NCBI GenBank assembly: GCA_037176905.1
Contig: JBBBWG010027646.1
Coordinates: 37,749-61,931, forward strand
Direction of reading: 5' to 3'
From: Azolla pinnata
Taxonomy: Eukaryota > Streptophyta > Polypodiopsida > Salviniales > Salviniaceae
DNA: 24,183 nucleotides
Shown here: positions 1 to 9,882 of the stretch, piece after piece
Layout: every line of letters starts with the position of its first letter
Position numbering within the stretch: position 1 is the stretch's first letter
Translations under genes and position numbers: made by a program
Notes under the pieces: model-generated
Seen by the model: only the letters and a program-made list of their open reading frames with translations
What the model was told of the DNA's origin: nothing
Databases searched by the model: none

Positions 1-144
1 TCTTCTTCTTCTTCTTCTTCTTCTTCTTCCTCCTGCCTTCCTTCTCCCTCTGTACATACAGACAGACACCGAGCTCCTGATTCTCTGATTCCCCACCTCC
101 TCCTTTCTCCTTCTCTCTCTCTCTCTCTCTCTGCTGTCTTGGCT
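1..144 (+). promoter_or_regulatory. Pyrimidine-rich 5' leader of the APRR2-like gene
   Basis: The stretch opens with a (TCT)n run at 1-30 and ends in a (CT)n run at about 111-132, just before the ATG at 145. Such C/T-rich tracts are common in plant 5' untranslated regions and core promoters (Y patches). The transcription start cannot be placed; the true promoter probably lies partly left of the window. Confidence 0.5.
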
Positions 145-3100
145 ATGGCGACGAGGAGCTGTTGCGGCACGGGCTCTTCTTCCCCCCGTATCCCCTCCTC
201 CTTCGAGCAGAAATTCCCCGCTTGGAAGAACTTCCCCGCCGGCCTCCACGCGCTCCTCCTCTCCCAAGATCCCACCTCCCTCGCAGACGCGAAGCTTAAG
301 CTGCAATCCTGCGATTACGCTGGTAAATGGATCCCCTCCCCCCGCCCCCATTCCACCTCTGAACCCCGAACCCTAACCCTAACCCTAACCCTAACCCTAA
401 CCCTAACCCTAGAACCAAATCTCGCCGCTTCTTGCTCCTTGCTTCTGCACCCCAAGCTCATGACATTTCCTGCTTCCTTTGGTTTTTCTTCCCTCCTGTC
501 CCCCGCGCTCTCTCTCTCTCTCTCTGTCTCTCTCTCTTTTGCATTTGCTAGCTCGCTAGCACTACCTACCACAGGTTCTGTGGATTTTGATCTTCGCTGC
601 TGATGTCTCAGAACCCTCCTCATTCTTCTTGGTTCACAGTCACAGCGCTGTCGGACAGGGAGGAGGCTCGGAAAGCTCTTCAGCACCACCCTGTAGAGGC
701 TGCCTTCCACCTGGCCATCGTAGAGGTAACAAGGATCGAATCCCTCGGTTTGATCTCTGACGGATTTTTGGCTATCAGACATGGATATTCCTGTCTTTCC
801 TTCTTCTTCTTCTTCTTCTTCTATCTTGAACGAACCTTTCTTTTCTGTTTGGCTCAGTAATCCTCCCTTGCTATCTAGCTTTGTGGAATCATCATCTTCT
901 TGCTCATCATCAGCATCTTCATCATCATCATCATCATCTTCTTCTTCTTCTTCAATCCTTAATCTAAATCCGAGTTCTCTCTTTGCAGATCGACCCCACC
1001 AATGCATCCGAATCTCTCGCCATCGTGGCTGCTGCTGTTGCCAAGCATTTGCCCACTATCCGTGAGTAAAAAAAAAACAAAAAATCAATCTCAACTCACA
1101 TAGGCTCTGCTTTCTGCTGCTACAGCAATCTACGAAGATGATGCTCATCGACTGCTGCTCTGTTTTCCATTGCATGTTGGCAGTATTGTCCAGTACGGAG
1201 AACGTGGATATGATGGTGAAGGGCATTGAGGTGTGTGTAGCATCACCAACATTGAAGTATATTTGTTCGGCAATGGCCTACATGAATGAATGCATGAATT
1301 GATCCTCTGGGCTCATCCTAGTGTCTCTGTTGAATCTAATACAGGCCCTGTTTTGTACCAATCATCAAAGCCTGTTTGCATACTACTATATGCCCCCACA
1401 TACATATACTTCAACATGTAAATTTACGTATGCATTCCTTCTAACCTGATAGATCTGTACCCTGATCAATAGGCTGGAGCTTCCGAGTTCATCGAGAAGC
1501 CTCTCACTGCAAATAAGCTGAAGAACATATGGCAACATGTGTTCCGGAAGGTAACATGTCGGTTGAAAATAACTACCCGATCCGCTGATCTAATCACCGG
1601 AGACCATGTCATTGAACGGGAGCTCTACCGCTTAATTGTCTTTGAATTCAGGCTCTAATCACCGGAGAGCTGATCGTGCCGCAACACCTCCACTCTCCCT
1701 GCGAGCACACCAGCTTGAATGATGGAGATGGGACCGTCTTAGCTCAACAACAAGCGATCATTAACGAAATGAAATCCAGCCAAAAGCCAGATGAAATAGC
1801 CCTCTTTTCGGCAGAGGAAATAATAGGTGAAGAGTGTGGTAGACAAGCCAGATTGAACCAACAAAGGCCTGATTTGGATCTCGATTCTGCTCCCTCCACT
1901 CCTCAGCTTATACAAGCTACGAGAGCCGACATCTCTCTCGATGCATCGCACCATTCTGATGATTGTGCATGTGCCAAATCTGAAGGGGAAGATGACCTGA
2001 GCACCGACGACAACTGTAGCTTCTCTCACATACCGAATGATGGTGATGAGATGGATGGAGCTTGCCTCTTCAAAGAAAGTCATTGTGATGGCTATGATTT
2101 CCACGACCTCGAGAGCCTCGAGGCGGCGTTGTGCGAGGATGTCGTCAATGATATGCAATATCAAGGGCTCGAATTCCAAGACCATCTAGCTGATGATCTC
2201 GTCGATGAACTCTTATGTATCGATATGCATTCTGGTATGCTGGACAACATATTGGGGGATCGAGACATGGGATTAAGCTCAGCGAACGCCGATGATGACG
2301 AAGCAGAGCAGAACGACGAAGAGGCTCTTCTTTTAGCCGAGGTCGCCAAGGCGGAGGCGGGTATGAGTAGCAGTACTAGTAGTAGTTGTAGCATGAGCAG
2401 CAGCAGCAGCAGCAGCAGCTTTGTTTGCGACTTTAAGCCTGTGCACAAAGGAAGCAATGCTGCCCATGAGGATGAATCCTGTATGAAGGAATGGGTATCC
2501 GCAACCGACGACGCAGAACTTAGCTCCAGGAGCAGGAACAGGAACAAAAAGGGAGGATCGAAGAAGAAGATGAAGGTATGTATGTTGAAGCAAAGCTGAA
2601 ATTGATGCTGAGGGTGAAAGAGGATGAGAAATATTTGGTCTGATGCTTAGAATGTTTTTTGCATTGCAATAGGTCGATTGGACGCCTGAGCTACACCGCC
2701 GTTTCGTCCGAGCGGCTGAGCAACTCGGAGTCGATAAGGCCATTCCTTCAAAGATATTGGAGATGATGGGGGTCCAAAACCTGACACGGCACAACGTTGC
2801 AAGCCATCTACAGGTTAGTAGACACAGACAAAATCTCATGGTTTTGCCCATTATAGCCGAAGCTAGGATGAAAAAGATGAATGCTGTAGGTGTTAATATA
2901 TGCAAAAGGAAGAGGTTACATGGATAGCCAGGCAATACATTGTACATGGGAAACAACAGTGTTTGTTTTTCCACCATCAGCTATGGCATTTGCATGGAAA
3001 CAAAACTGTGTGGAGATGTGGGTTCCCAAATGTATAAAAACAGCCTGAAGCTCCAACCTGAGCCGAGAGACCCTGAATTTTGTTTTTCATTCTTCTTTCT

Positions 3101-4423
3101 AGAAATATCGATCTCATAAGAAGCATTTACAACGGGCAGAATCGGCTCCTCAAAGATCGGCGCCGCCAAAAGCACAGGCTCAACAGACGCACGTGATTCC
3201 CCGGCCAGCGCCAATAGTTCCGATCGGTCTGCATGTGTGGGGCCATCCATCTCCTGACCATTTCTGCTGGCCCAAGCCATGGCAAGCCCCCGATGGTACC
3301 TATTGGCATCCATCTCGGCCGGTACACACACTAATGCCTTCGCAAATGTGACTCATTACAGGGTAAAAGCATGTTATTAATTTGATCAGCTCTGAAAAAA
3401 GCTGTGAAATCCACACAGTAGAACCCAATTCAGGTCTGATTTACAGGCCAAACCAGTAGCTAAATATGATCTAGCATTTCTAGATTTGTTTTGATTATTT
3501 ATGAAGCGGCGTTTGGAATATTCATTTTAGCTACTATATATTGCTAATGGTAGCTAATCAGCTGACATAGTTTTCCTGACTTTGACTTGTTTATATATAG
3601 CTTTCGGAATATGCTTGTTCGACAATGGAAATAGTTGTAGCTAAGATATTAATGTGCCCACTATAGCTGAAGTAATGGAGATAGTTGAATGTAAGATTTC
3701 TAGATAGTTCAAATTGTATGGTGTTCATAGATAGTTTTGGGAATATGCTTATTAGCTATAACTATATTGTGAAGCAGTTGATGGAAATAGCTGAGATGGT
3801 CTAATCCGATACATAGATGTTGAACTGAATTGCCTTCTATCTCATCAGGTTGGCATTGATACATGGGGTCATCCAGCTTCCGGAGCAGCCCTCGTCTATC
3901 CTCGGCCTGTATTGGTATGCCCACAGAGATCTTTCTTACCAGATAACAACTTCCCATAGCTGTTTTCTTTCCTTTGTAGACATACATGCTAATGCGTGTT
4001 CGTGCTTCTGGATCATGTTGTACTAATGCTGAAAGTGTTTGAAATGCAGCAGCGGCTACCTCTTGCACCGGTGCCTGGAGCTGCAAACAGAATGATCGCC
4101 ATCGACAAAACCCCAGGCTTCCACCCGGTAATGCTCTCCAGACTAATTCCTTTAGATGCAAACAAGAGTGCAAACAAGAGTTGAAAGGCTGATTCTTTAG
4201 TGCTCTTTCCGTTGCAACTTGTGCAATATGTGTGCTCATTTGGTCAATCCTGATGAAAAACCAGCCCAAGGAAAGAGTGGATGCTGCCATCCGAGAGGTG
4301 TTGAAGAATCCATTCACACCCTTACCCCTCGGGTTGAAGTCCCCATCGATGGAAAGCGTGATGATGGAGCTGCAGAAGAAAGGCATCAAACCAGTGCCCA
4401 TCAATGCCAAGCAAGCTGTGTAA
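145..4423 (+). CDS. APRR2: APRR2-like (two-component response-regulator-like) GARP transcription factor
   Basis: Predicted exons: 145-322, 640-725, 989-1061, 1184-1230, 1473-1550, 1652-2575, 2673-2813, 3103-3321, 3849-3914, 4050-4127, 4265-4423. All junctions are GT-AG and the joined frame stays open, giving 682 residues. Residues about 30-155 form a pseudo-receiver domain: the phospho-acceptor aspartate position reads Glu88 (LAIVE), while the late lysine is kept (IEKPL, exon 5). Residues about 163-460 are an acidic, Ser-rich linker with a serine run at 393-410 and a basic, NLS-like stretch at about 447-462. The GARP (Myb-like) DNA-binding domain spans 463-519 ([11 protein letters not shown] ... 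[13 protein letters not shown]). Two W-G-H-P motifs follow, and a C-terminal GCT-type box ([11 protein letters not shown]) ends the protein, as in GLK and APRR2. A nuclear regulator of plastid/pigment genes is the family expectation. The pseudo-receiver favours APRR2 over GLK. It is longer than the Arabidopsis protein (535 residues, from memory), mainly in exon 6. Confidence 0.9.
371..411 (+). repeat. Perfect CCCTAA telomere-like hexamer array in APRR2 intron 1
   Basis: Nearly seven perfect tandem copies of CCCTAA lie in the first intron (323-639), about 50 bases after its donor. The unit is the hexamer, not the heptamer CCCTAAA usual in plants. The rest of the intron is CT-rich (about 510-540). 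Confidence 0.95.
804..955 (+). repeat. Trinucleotide microsatellites in APRR2 intron 2
   Basis: Intron 2 (726-988) carries a (TTC)n run at about 800-822 and a compound CAT/TCA then TTC run at about 890-955, just before the acceptor. These pyrimidine-rich repeats may reinforce the acceptor but look like simple repeats. The open frames across them are shadows. Confidence 0.85.
3322..3848 (+). other. APRR2 intron 8, AT-rich with internal imperfect repeats
   Basis: This 527-base intron is the largest of the gene and is much more AT-rich than the exons. It repeats phrases such as GGAATATGCTT (about 3606 and 3740), ATGGAAATAG (about 3625 and 3781), and many TAGCTA/AGCTGA words between 3460 and 3800. 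The texture recalls degraded hAT-type MITEs, but no clear terminal inverted repeats or target-site duplication were found. Confidence 0.4.
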
Positions 4424-5473
4424 ATGGAAACATGCCCTGCATGCTCCGCCAGAAAGAACAAACCAAAGAGAGAAGTGAGAGAATTCGACGACATTGCATT
4501 CATCAGTGATCTTTTTTCGAGAAGCAGGCTTAACAGACCCTGGAAAGAAGGGGAAAAAAAATAAGAAAAAACAACCCTTAACCCTAGAACCCCCAAAAAG
4601 CCCAAGCATCTCTAGAAACCCTAAAATCAACAATAAGAATAAGTTGAGAGAGAGAGAGAGAGCGGTTAATGGAGAAGCCATCTTTGTACAATCCAAAAAG
4701 GTGATCAATTGAATAGAGTCTTGTTTTCAATTCTGTTCTGGTTTCTCCATTTCATCACCATCTTCCCTTTTTTCTTGTTGTGTACTGAGATGCCGATGTC
4801 CAGTGGCCTATTTTTACTTACCCCGGTTCCCTTCTCTTCCATCCAGGATATTTAGTGTTGGGCATACTACTTGCCTTCATTGCGAGTGCGATGTTTTCTT
4901 CCATCGTTTACATTGTTGTCACGATGCAGGGAATCGCTTGGCATGCATTGCGTCTTTCCTTGGCATCTCTTGCTCTAGAGACTTCTTTTCTCTGTATCAG
5001 GAGGGGGAAAGGGGGGGGGCCCATCAACCCACCACATTCCATGGTGCATAATCGTTACACGCGGGTAATAATCTCTTTTATACTCTTCTGTGTGGAGCCT
5101 TGGTGGGCCTCTTGTTGCGGAAGGACAAACATGGTGCAATCAGACTTGCTCCCCCCGATTCTTTCCATACATCGATACGACACGACGCCATCATTTTCTC
5201 ACGGTTTGTTTTCTATATACCCAGCTCACTGTAAGCTAACACATTGCATACATACATACATACATATGTTTGGATGGTGTTCATGCCAGTATGTCAGCCG
5301 TTTCCACAACAGCCCCACCCTGCCGCTTTGAATGCGTCAAATCTGTGGGCCTCGACACGGGGATGTGCCCTTATGGGCCTTGATTTCTCTGTTTAGAGCG
5401 ATAAAAGATGATGCAGCAGAATATTTTGAGAGCTTTGGTATTTACTGCATGACACAAGCTCCGGAATCGTTAT
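4424..5473. other. 3' flank of APRR2 and intergenic DNA, no gene seen
   Basis: The first few hundred bases after the stop are probably 3' untranslated region. They contain short telomere-like fragments at about 4576-4625 (CCCTTAACCCTAGAACCC and AAACCCTAAAA) and a (GA)n run at about 4645-4663. A (CATA)n run lies at about 5244-5267. Open frames here are short, AT- or Cys/Ser-rich in composition, and match nothing I recognise. Confidence 0.6.
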
Positions 5474-6136
5474 TCAGGTGTACCCACAATGCATCCACCA
5501 TGTTGTAGGCATTAGCATTTTGTCCGGAATTTCATGATTCAGCAGTAGGGACATATATGTAGCTTCAGCTTGAACCCGATCATGAAGGACATGTATACAC
5601 GAAACCCACATGATTTGCTTTCTTCCTCGACCCAAAAGGCTGCCTCTTCCGATTCCTTTTCCGAATGACGGAATGAGCGGGTACAACCTGATCTGAACAG
5701 AACTATCAATGGTCAACACATCTTTACTCGCAGGCCTTAAATGTGTTTGGAACCTTTGCCTTGGGTCTCTCTCCAAATGGCTAACAGTATTAGCAAATGC
5801 CCTGAAGACACCATTTAAGAAGACCCCTTTCTTGTGAAGAAGCATTGCTCTGAGCATACAAACAGGCATATTTGAATCTGTAACAGATGTATGTGCTCTT
5901 TTTACTCTCCAATTGCTGCAATACTCTGAAACATCATATTGAAAGACCTCTTTCTTATGAAGAAGCATTACATTTGAAGCTTCCTGAAACAGATAGATGT
6001 TGTGCTCTTTGGCAAGCATCACAATGCTTGCTTGCTTGATCTCTTGTACATACTCTTCTACTGCACTTGATTCACATTGTGATGTCTCTCTCTGAATGCA
6101 AGTGCTCTCCCTCTCTCTCAGAGTACTGTGCTCCAA
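5474..6136 (-). CDS. Hypothetical ORF, 220 codons, probably not a conserved gene
   Basis: An uninterrupted ATG-initiated minus-strand frame runs for 663 bases. The predicted product has no signal peptide, membrane segment or domain I recognise. Its middle contains two related blocks (around VMLLHKKEVFQYD and AMLLHKKGVFLNG), reflecting an imperfect direct duplication of about 120 bases in the DNA (near 5815-5910 and 5935-6020). Substitutions between the copies do not look obviously synonymous, so coding selection is not evident. It could be a lineage-specific gene, a noncoding transcript, or chance. Confidence 0.2.
   Translation of the reverse strand: MEHSTLRERESTCIQRETSQCESSAVEEYVQEIKQASIVMLAKEHNIYLFQEASNVMLLHKKEVFQYDVSEYCSNWRVKRAHTSVTDSNMPVCMLRAMLLHKKGVFLNGVFRAFANTVSHLERDPRQRFQTHLRPASKDVLTIDSSVQIRLYPLIPSFGKGIGRGSLLGRGRKQIMWVSCIHVLHDRVQAEATYMSLLLNHEIPDKMLMPTTWWMHCGYT
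5815..6020 (+). repeat. Imperfect direct duplication, period about 120 bases
   Basis: Two copies share the core CTTTCTTRTGAAGAAGCATT (about 5825 and 5946), then diverge, and share again around AACAGAT and TGTGCTCTTT (about 5880-5900 and 5988-6011). The intervening bases differ and small indels are present, so the duplication is old. Confidence 0.6.
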
Positions 6137-6757
6137 TCATCTTCTTCTCTCCACTGGCTTTTGTCTCTGGCCTCCTCCAGTCTGTGTTCTTGCAACTATG
6201 CTGCATCTTTTCTTCTTCCTCTCCTTTTCCTTTCCTTTTGTTTTTTTTTAACTGCCATTTACCTCTAAACTTTGGTCTTTCTCACCTCCTTTTGTCCTAG
6301 TCTCCATTTGTCTCTACCCTCCCAACTTTTCTGATTTCTCCCCCACCTCCACCTCCACCTCCCCTTTCTTTTTCAGCTTGTTTTGTCCATCTCCTGTCGA
6401 CACACTGCGAAGGTAAAGGCATATATATATACACACACAAATGGTCAAGCTTCTTCATCACAGGCTCTCAACCCACCTTTGCATGGGGCTGCTGGGAACA
6501 AGAGCACAGCGAGCAGAGAATACCGGAATTCCCGATGGCTCGAGGGTCAATAGCATTGCCCCCAACCCCCCTCCCCCCTTGCTTGCAGCCTCGATGCACC
6601 CATCGGGTATATGCTCCGCAATTCGCCCGCCTACCTAAACATCGCATGCTTCACACATGCAACGAACATGAAAGATGCAGGTTTTCCGCAAGCGACACAC
6701 ACCGATTTCGGGAGGTGCTCGAAAGGCAAAGCAAAGGGAAGACAAGGCATCCACGAG

Positions 6758-6836
6758 CAAGCAACAGCAAGCAAGCAAGCAAGAAAGAAAGAAAGAAAGA
6801 AAGATGGATAGATAGACAGACAGACAGACAGACAGA
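6758..6836 (+). repeat. Compound tetranucleotide microsatellite: GCAA, GAAA, GATA, GACA
   Basis: Successive blocks of (GCAA)n, (GAAA)n, a short (GATA)n and (GACA)n follow with almost continuous four-base periodicity. Each block differs from its neighbour by a single base of the unit. Confidence 0.95.
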
Positions 6837-7275
6837 TGAACAGTGTTACAAACAGGACATAGCTCAAAGACAAAGAGCATGCACGTACGGGCTTCCGGAG
6901 AAGCGGATCGAATATCTGCATCGGCATATTCCTTCCTCCCTCGGCCTGCATTATGCAAAGGAAGATCATCATCCTTGGCGATGGAGATCGGGCAGATGAT
7001 GGAAGGCGACCTGCCTCACGGGGCCCCGAGCTCCTTACAGACCCCTCCCCCTCTCCCCCCCCTCAATCCCCACCCCAGAACACAGCAAAGCATCCATCGC
7101 CCAACAACATCATGGGCGAAAAGGATATACCTGTTTCTGATGCCACTGTTGGCTGCCCCCCTCCCCCGCCGCGGCGATGGTGATGATGACGATGGCGATG
7201 ATTTGCTGTAGCTGTTCGGAGGAGGAGGAATCTCGGGCGCGCTGCGCACCGCACGAATTTCCTGTCGAAAGAACC

Positions 7276-7276
7276 C

Positions 7277-7307
<31 letters not shown>
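7276..7307 (+). repeat. (CAA)n microsatellite
   Basis: About ten uninterrupted CAA/ACA/AAC triplets. No coding context is recognised around it. Confidence 0.9.
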
Positions 7308-7513
7308 GAACCAAGGAACACGAGCCTAAAGAGAAGGAGGAGGTCCCCAATTGGAGATGCTCTTTCTTTGCAACCATCGATCCGATCCGATCCGATCCCA
7401 AGCGTGTACGATTTCGAAGCGATCGAATCCGAGTATGTGCGCTTTCGATGCGATCGTCCGCGTAAGTTTTATCGCAGCTTAGATTCGATCAGAGCAGCGA
7501 GAAACCAAACTCG

Positions 7514-7935
7514 AGTAGCTGTAGTAGCAGTAGCAGCAACAGCAGTATTAGTAGTAACAGCAGCAGCAACATTAATAGTAATAACAGTAGTAGTAGTAGT
7601 AATAGTAGCAACTACAGTTTTAGCAGTAGCAGCAATAGCAACAGTATTAGCGGCAACAATATTAGCAACAATAGTATTAGCAGTAGCAACAACAATAGTA
7701 ACAGTAGTGATAGCAGCAACAGCAGAAGTAAGAGTAGCAGTAACAATGGTAGTAGTAGTAGTAGTAGCAGCAGCAGTAGTAGCAACAGTAGTAGTTGTGG
7801 TAACAACAACACTATTAGTAGTAGCAACTACAGTTTTAGCAGTAGCAGCAATAGCAACAGTATTAGCAACAATAGTATTAGCAGTAGCAACAACAATAGT
7901 AGCAATAGCGATTGCAGCAGCAGCAGCAGTAACAA

Positions 7936-7971
<36 letters not shown>

Positions 7972-8101
7972 CAGCAGCAACAGCAGTAGTTGTTGTAGCA
8001 GTATTAGTAGTAGCAGCATCAACAATAGCAACAGTAGTAGTATTAGCAACAACATTATTAGTAGTAGTATTAGTAGTAGTATTAGCAATAAAGGCGACAG
8101 C
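7514..8101 (+). repeat. Degenerate A-N-pyrimidine triplet tract with a 216-base internal duplication
   Basis: For about 196 consecutive triplets, almost every triplet starts with A and ends with T or C (AGT, AGC, AAC, AAT, ATT, with rare TAC, TTT, TGT, GAT, GGC). No out-of-phase indel is visible. A segment beginning AGCAACTACAGTTTTAGC at about 7607 recurs at about 7823, a 216-base (72-triplet) offset, and similarity continues for roughly 100 bases or more. In the A-N-Y frame the tract reads Ser/Asn/Ile; this frame is open from 7466 to a TAA at 8102-8104 but has no ATG. On the minus strand it reads Thr/Ala/Val/Asn in a frame with an ATG at 8227, or poly-Leu in another. The pattern itself excludes stops in several frames, so open frames are not evidence of coding. 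Confidence 0.85.
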
Positions 8102-8104
8102 TAA

Positions 8105-8259
8105 CCATTGGCACTTAACAACAATAGCTTGTTGCTGGGGCACACCATGTACATACATGCATCGATCGACCAACGGATGCCACATCATCATGTAGACAGA
8201 CACATGTTTCCATGCCATTGGATGCATACCTGCTCAGCAAAGATACATACATACATACA

Positions 8260-8290
<31 letters not shown>

Positions 8291-9882
8291 GTGCCTTGGC
8301 TTTGATGATGAGATTTTCTGACGAGATGTCAACTTCTTGCAACCCGGTTCCATCACCTTAAGCACAGAACAGCGGACATGAATAGCCAGTGGGTCATCTT
8401 TAAGTACGCATGTCGACATGGCACACCATCATGTTTCCATGACATTTATCTCTTGAGAAAATCAAGCCAGAATCGAAATCATCCGGCCCACAAGCACACA
8501 GGCGCATCAACGCTCTGCCGATGATTGACCGAATCATGAGAAGCATATATACATATATATCTATTATAGATAAATTGTCACTTGCTAGGCCCGATCTTTT
8601 GATGCTATGAGTAGACTTATCCGAATAATGTTGTGGGACTCGTGATATTCGGCGAATCTTAAACAGGACTTTGGCTTTTATGATGCTGTTTGTAGACCAT
8701 GGCTCATGAATTGCTTGTCGATCGATTCCTGGACAAGACTTTGGCGAGTCAGCAGCGAAGGAAGATCGAAGCGAATGACATAAGCTCACAATTGCAACGC
8801 GAGCTTCCCAGATTGAAGTCCAATTAGCTTCTAATTCAAGGTTCGGGGCTTCACATTTGACAAAGATGGCTAGCTATATTTGGGATGGTCGAGAAGACAC
8901 CGTTGTGGAAATGGAAGAAGGGCTTGAACATACAGATTATGTAAAAGAAAGTTGATGGATTTTTTATGGGGACAAAAGGGCATCAAATTCCGCCCCATCT
9001 TTGGCGTGGTTTCACCGCCCATCAATCTAACAAAATAGATTTAGAGAAACTTTGATCACATGCTAGCTAGCATTTGGATCAGCACTTTCATCTACCAATG
9101 CCCACTCAGATTACCTGTATCTGGCAGAATTGAAACCTGAGCAAAGTTTACCTCAACATGATCCTTTCCAGAAGCCAAATTTCAATGTCATAAGCTCTGA
9201 CAAAGGTCATACATACAGCCATTGATGGTCCTAAACTGACTCCAAATTTTCATCAAAGAAACAGGGATCAGACCACATATTTCTTGAAAGTATTAACATA
9301 TAACTAAGCAAAGGATCAGACCGCATTGACAGGAAGTGAACCGTAATTGAAATTCCATGTATACAAAGACTTCCACCTAGCATCTCTCCGGCATAGAGTG
9401 TAGCTTGCATTTCATGAAAATGGATGGTTTTCCTCACAGAAGAAGCATATTGACAATGTAACACATACAACACCAAACTTGTATGCCAGCTCCCCTTTGC
9501 AAGGGGAAAGGGATACAACAAAACAAAGTCATATTTTGTGGTAAGCCTTTGAAGAGAAGAACTTGTACAAAAATCAACGGGGAAGATGGAACTGCTGTCC
9601 CAACCTTGTATACTCAAACAACCAACCTCGTATCCGCTGGTTCATGTAGATACGCTCGGGCTGTTACGAAGAGGGCACTGTTGAATTTGCATTCGTAGCA
9701 GAATAAGATTCCGACTCTGCTTACAAATGAACTTTCCAGAGGTGATTCCGACCAGATGAGGAACTAGATATCAATGGGTATACATATACCTATATTTATG
9801 TATATATATGTACAGTTAGGACGCGTAAGTAGCACCAACCGCTCGAACTAAAGCATCCTCCTCTTCTGACGAAGGAACACTG
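8105..9882. other. Intergenic and 3' flank of the E1 gene, no gene recognised
   Basis: It begins with a (CATA)n array (8243-8290) and continues as mixed-composition DNA. A 129-codon minus-strand frame at 8400-8789 has no recognisable domain. The right part (about 9500-9882) is the expected 3' untranslated region of the E1 gene on the minus strand; no AATAAA was found there on that strand. Confidence 0.55.
8243..8290 (+). repeat. (CATA)n microsatellite
   Basis: Twelve near-perfect tandem copies of a CATA/ATAC tetranucleotide. The flanks also carry scattered CATG and CATAC words. Confidence 0.95.

Larger units (their letters stand above)
6137..7513. other. Intergenic, simple-repeat-rich, no gene recognised
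   Basis: This stretch holds CT-rich and C-rich tracts (about 6100-6380 and 7040-7080), a compound tetranucleotide microsatellite (6758-6836), a (CAA)n run (about 7276-7307) and a short (GATCC)n run (about 7378-7399). Several frames of 60 to 150 codons cross it on both strands, but their products are low-complexity or Arg/Pro-rich and none resembles a known family. Confidence 0.6.

Noticed and set aside
315..1007. 230-codon minus-strand frame over the APRR2 5' end
   Set aside because: It crosses microsatellites and the telomere-like array (reading VRVRVRVR and poly-Glu) and is antisense to well-supported exons.
1739..2977. Minus-strand frames opposite APRR2 exon 6
   Set aside because: They are shadows of the long exon and its AGC-repeat serine run; the plus-strand product has clear family features.
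6095..6130. miR156/miR529-like target or precursor (GTGCTCTCCCTCTCTCTC)
   Set aside because: After the first seven or eight bases the pairing to remembered miR156/529 sequences fails, and the segment is a CT-rich simple repeat. No hairpin was seen.
7612..8088. Poly-leucine minus-strand frames
   Set aside because: They arise purely from the trinucleotide composition of the tract. They have no unique sequence and are not credible membrane proteins.
8400..8789. 129-codon minus-strand frame as a retroelement remnant
   Set aside because: It gave a vague impression of a polyprotein fragment, but no Gag, protease, integrase or reverse-transcriptase motif can be pointed to.
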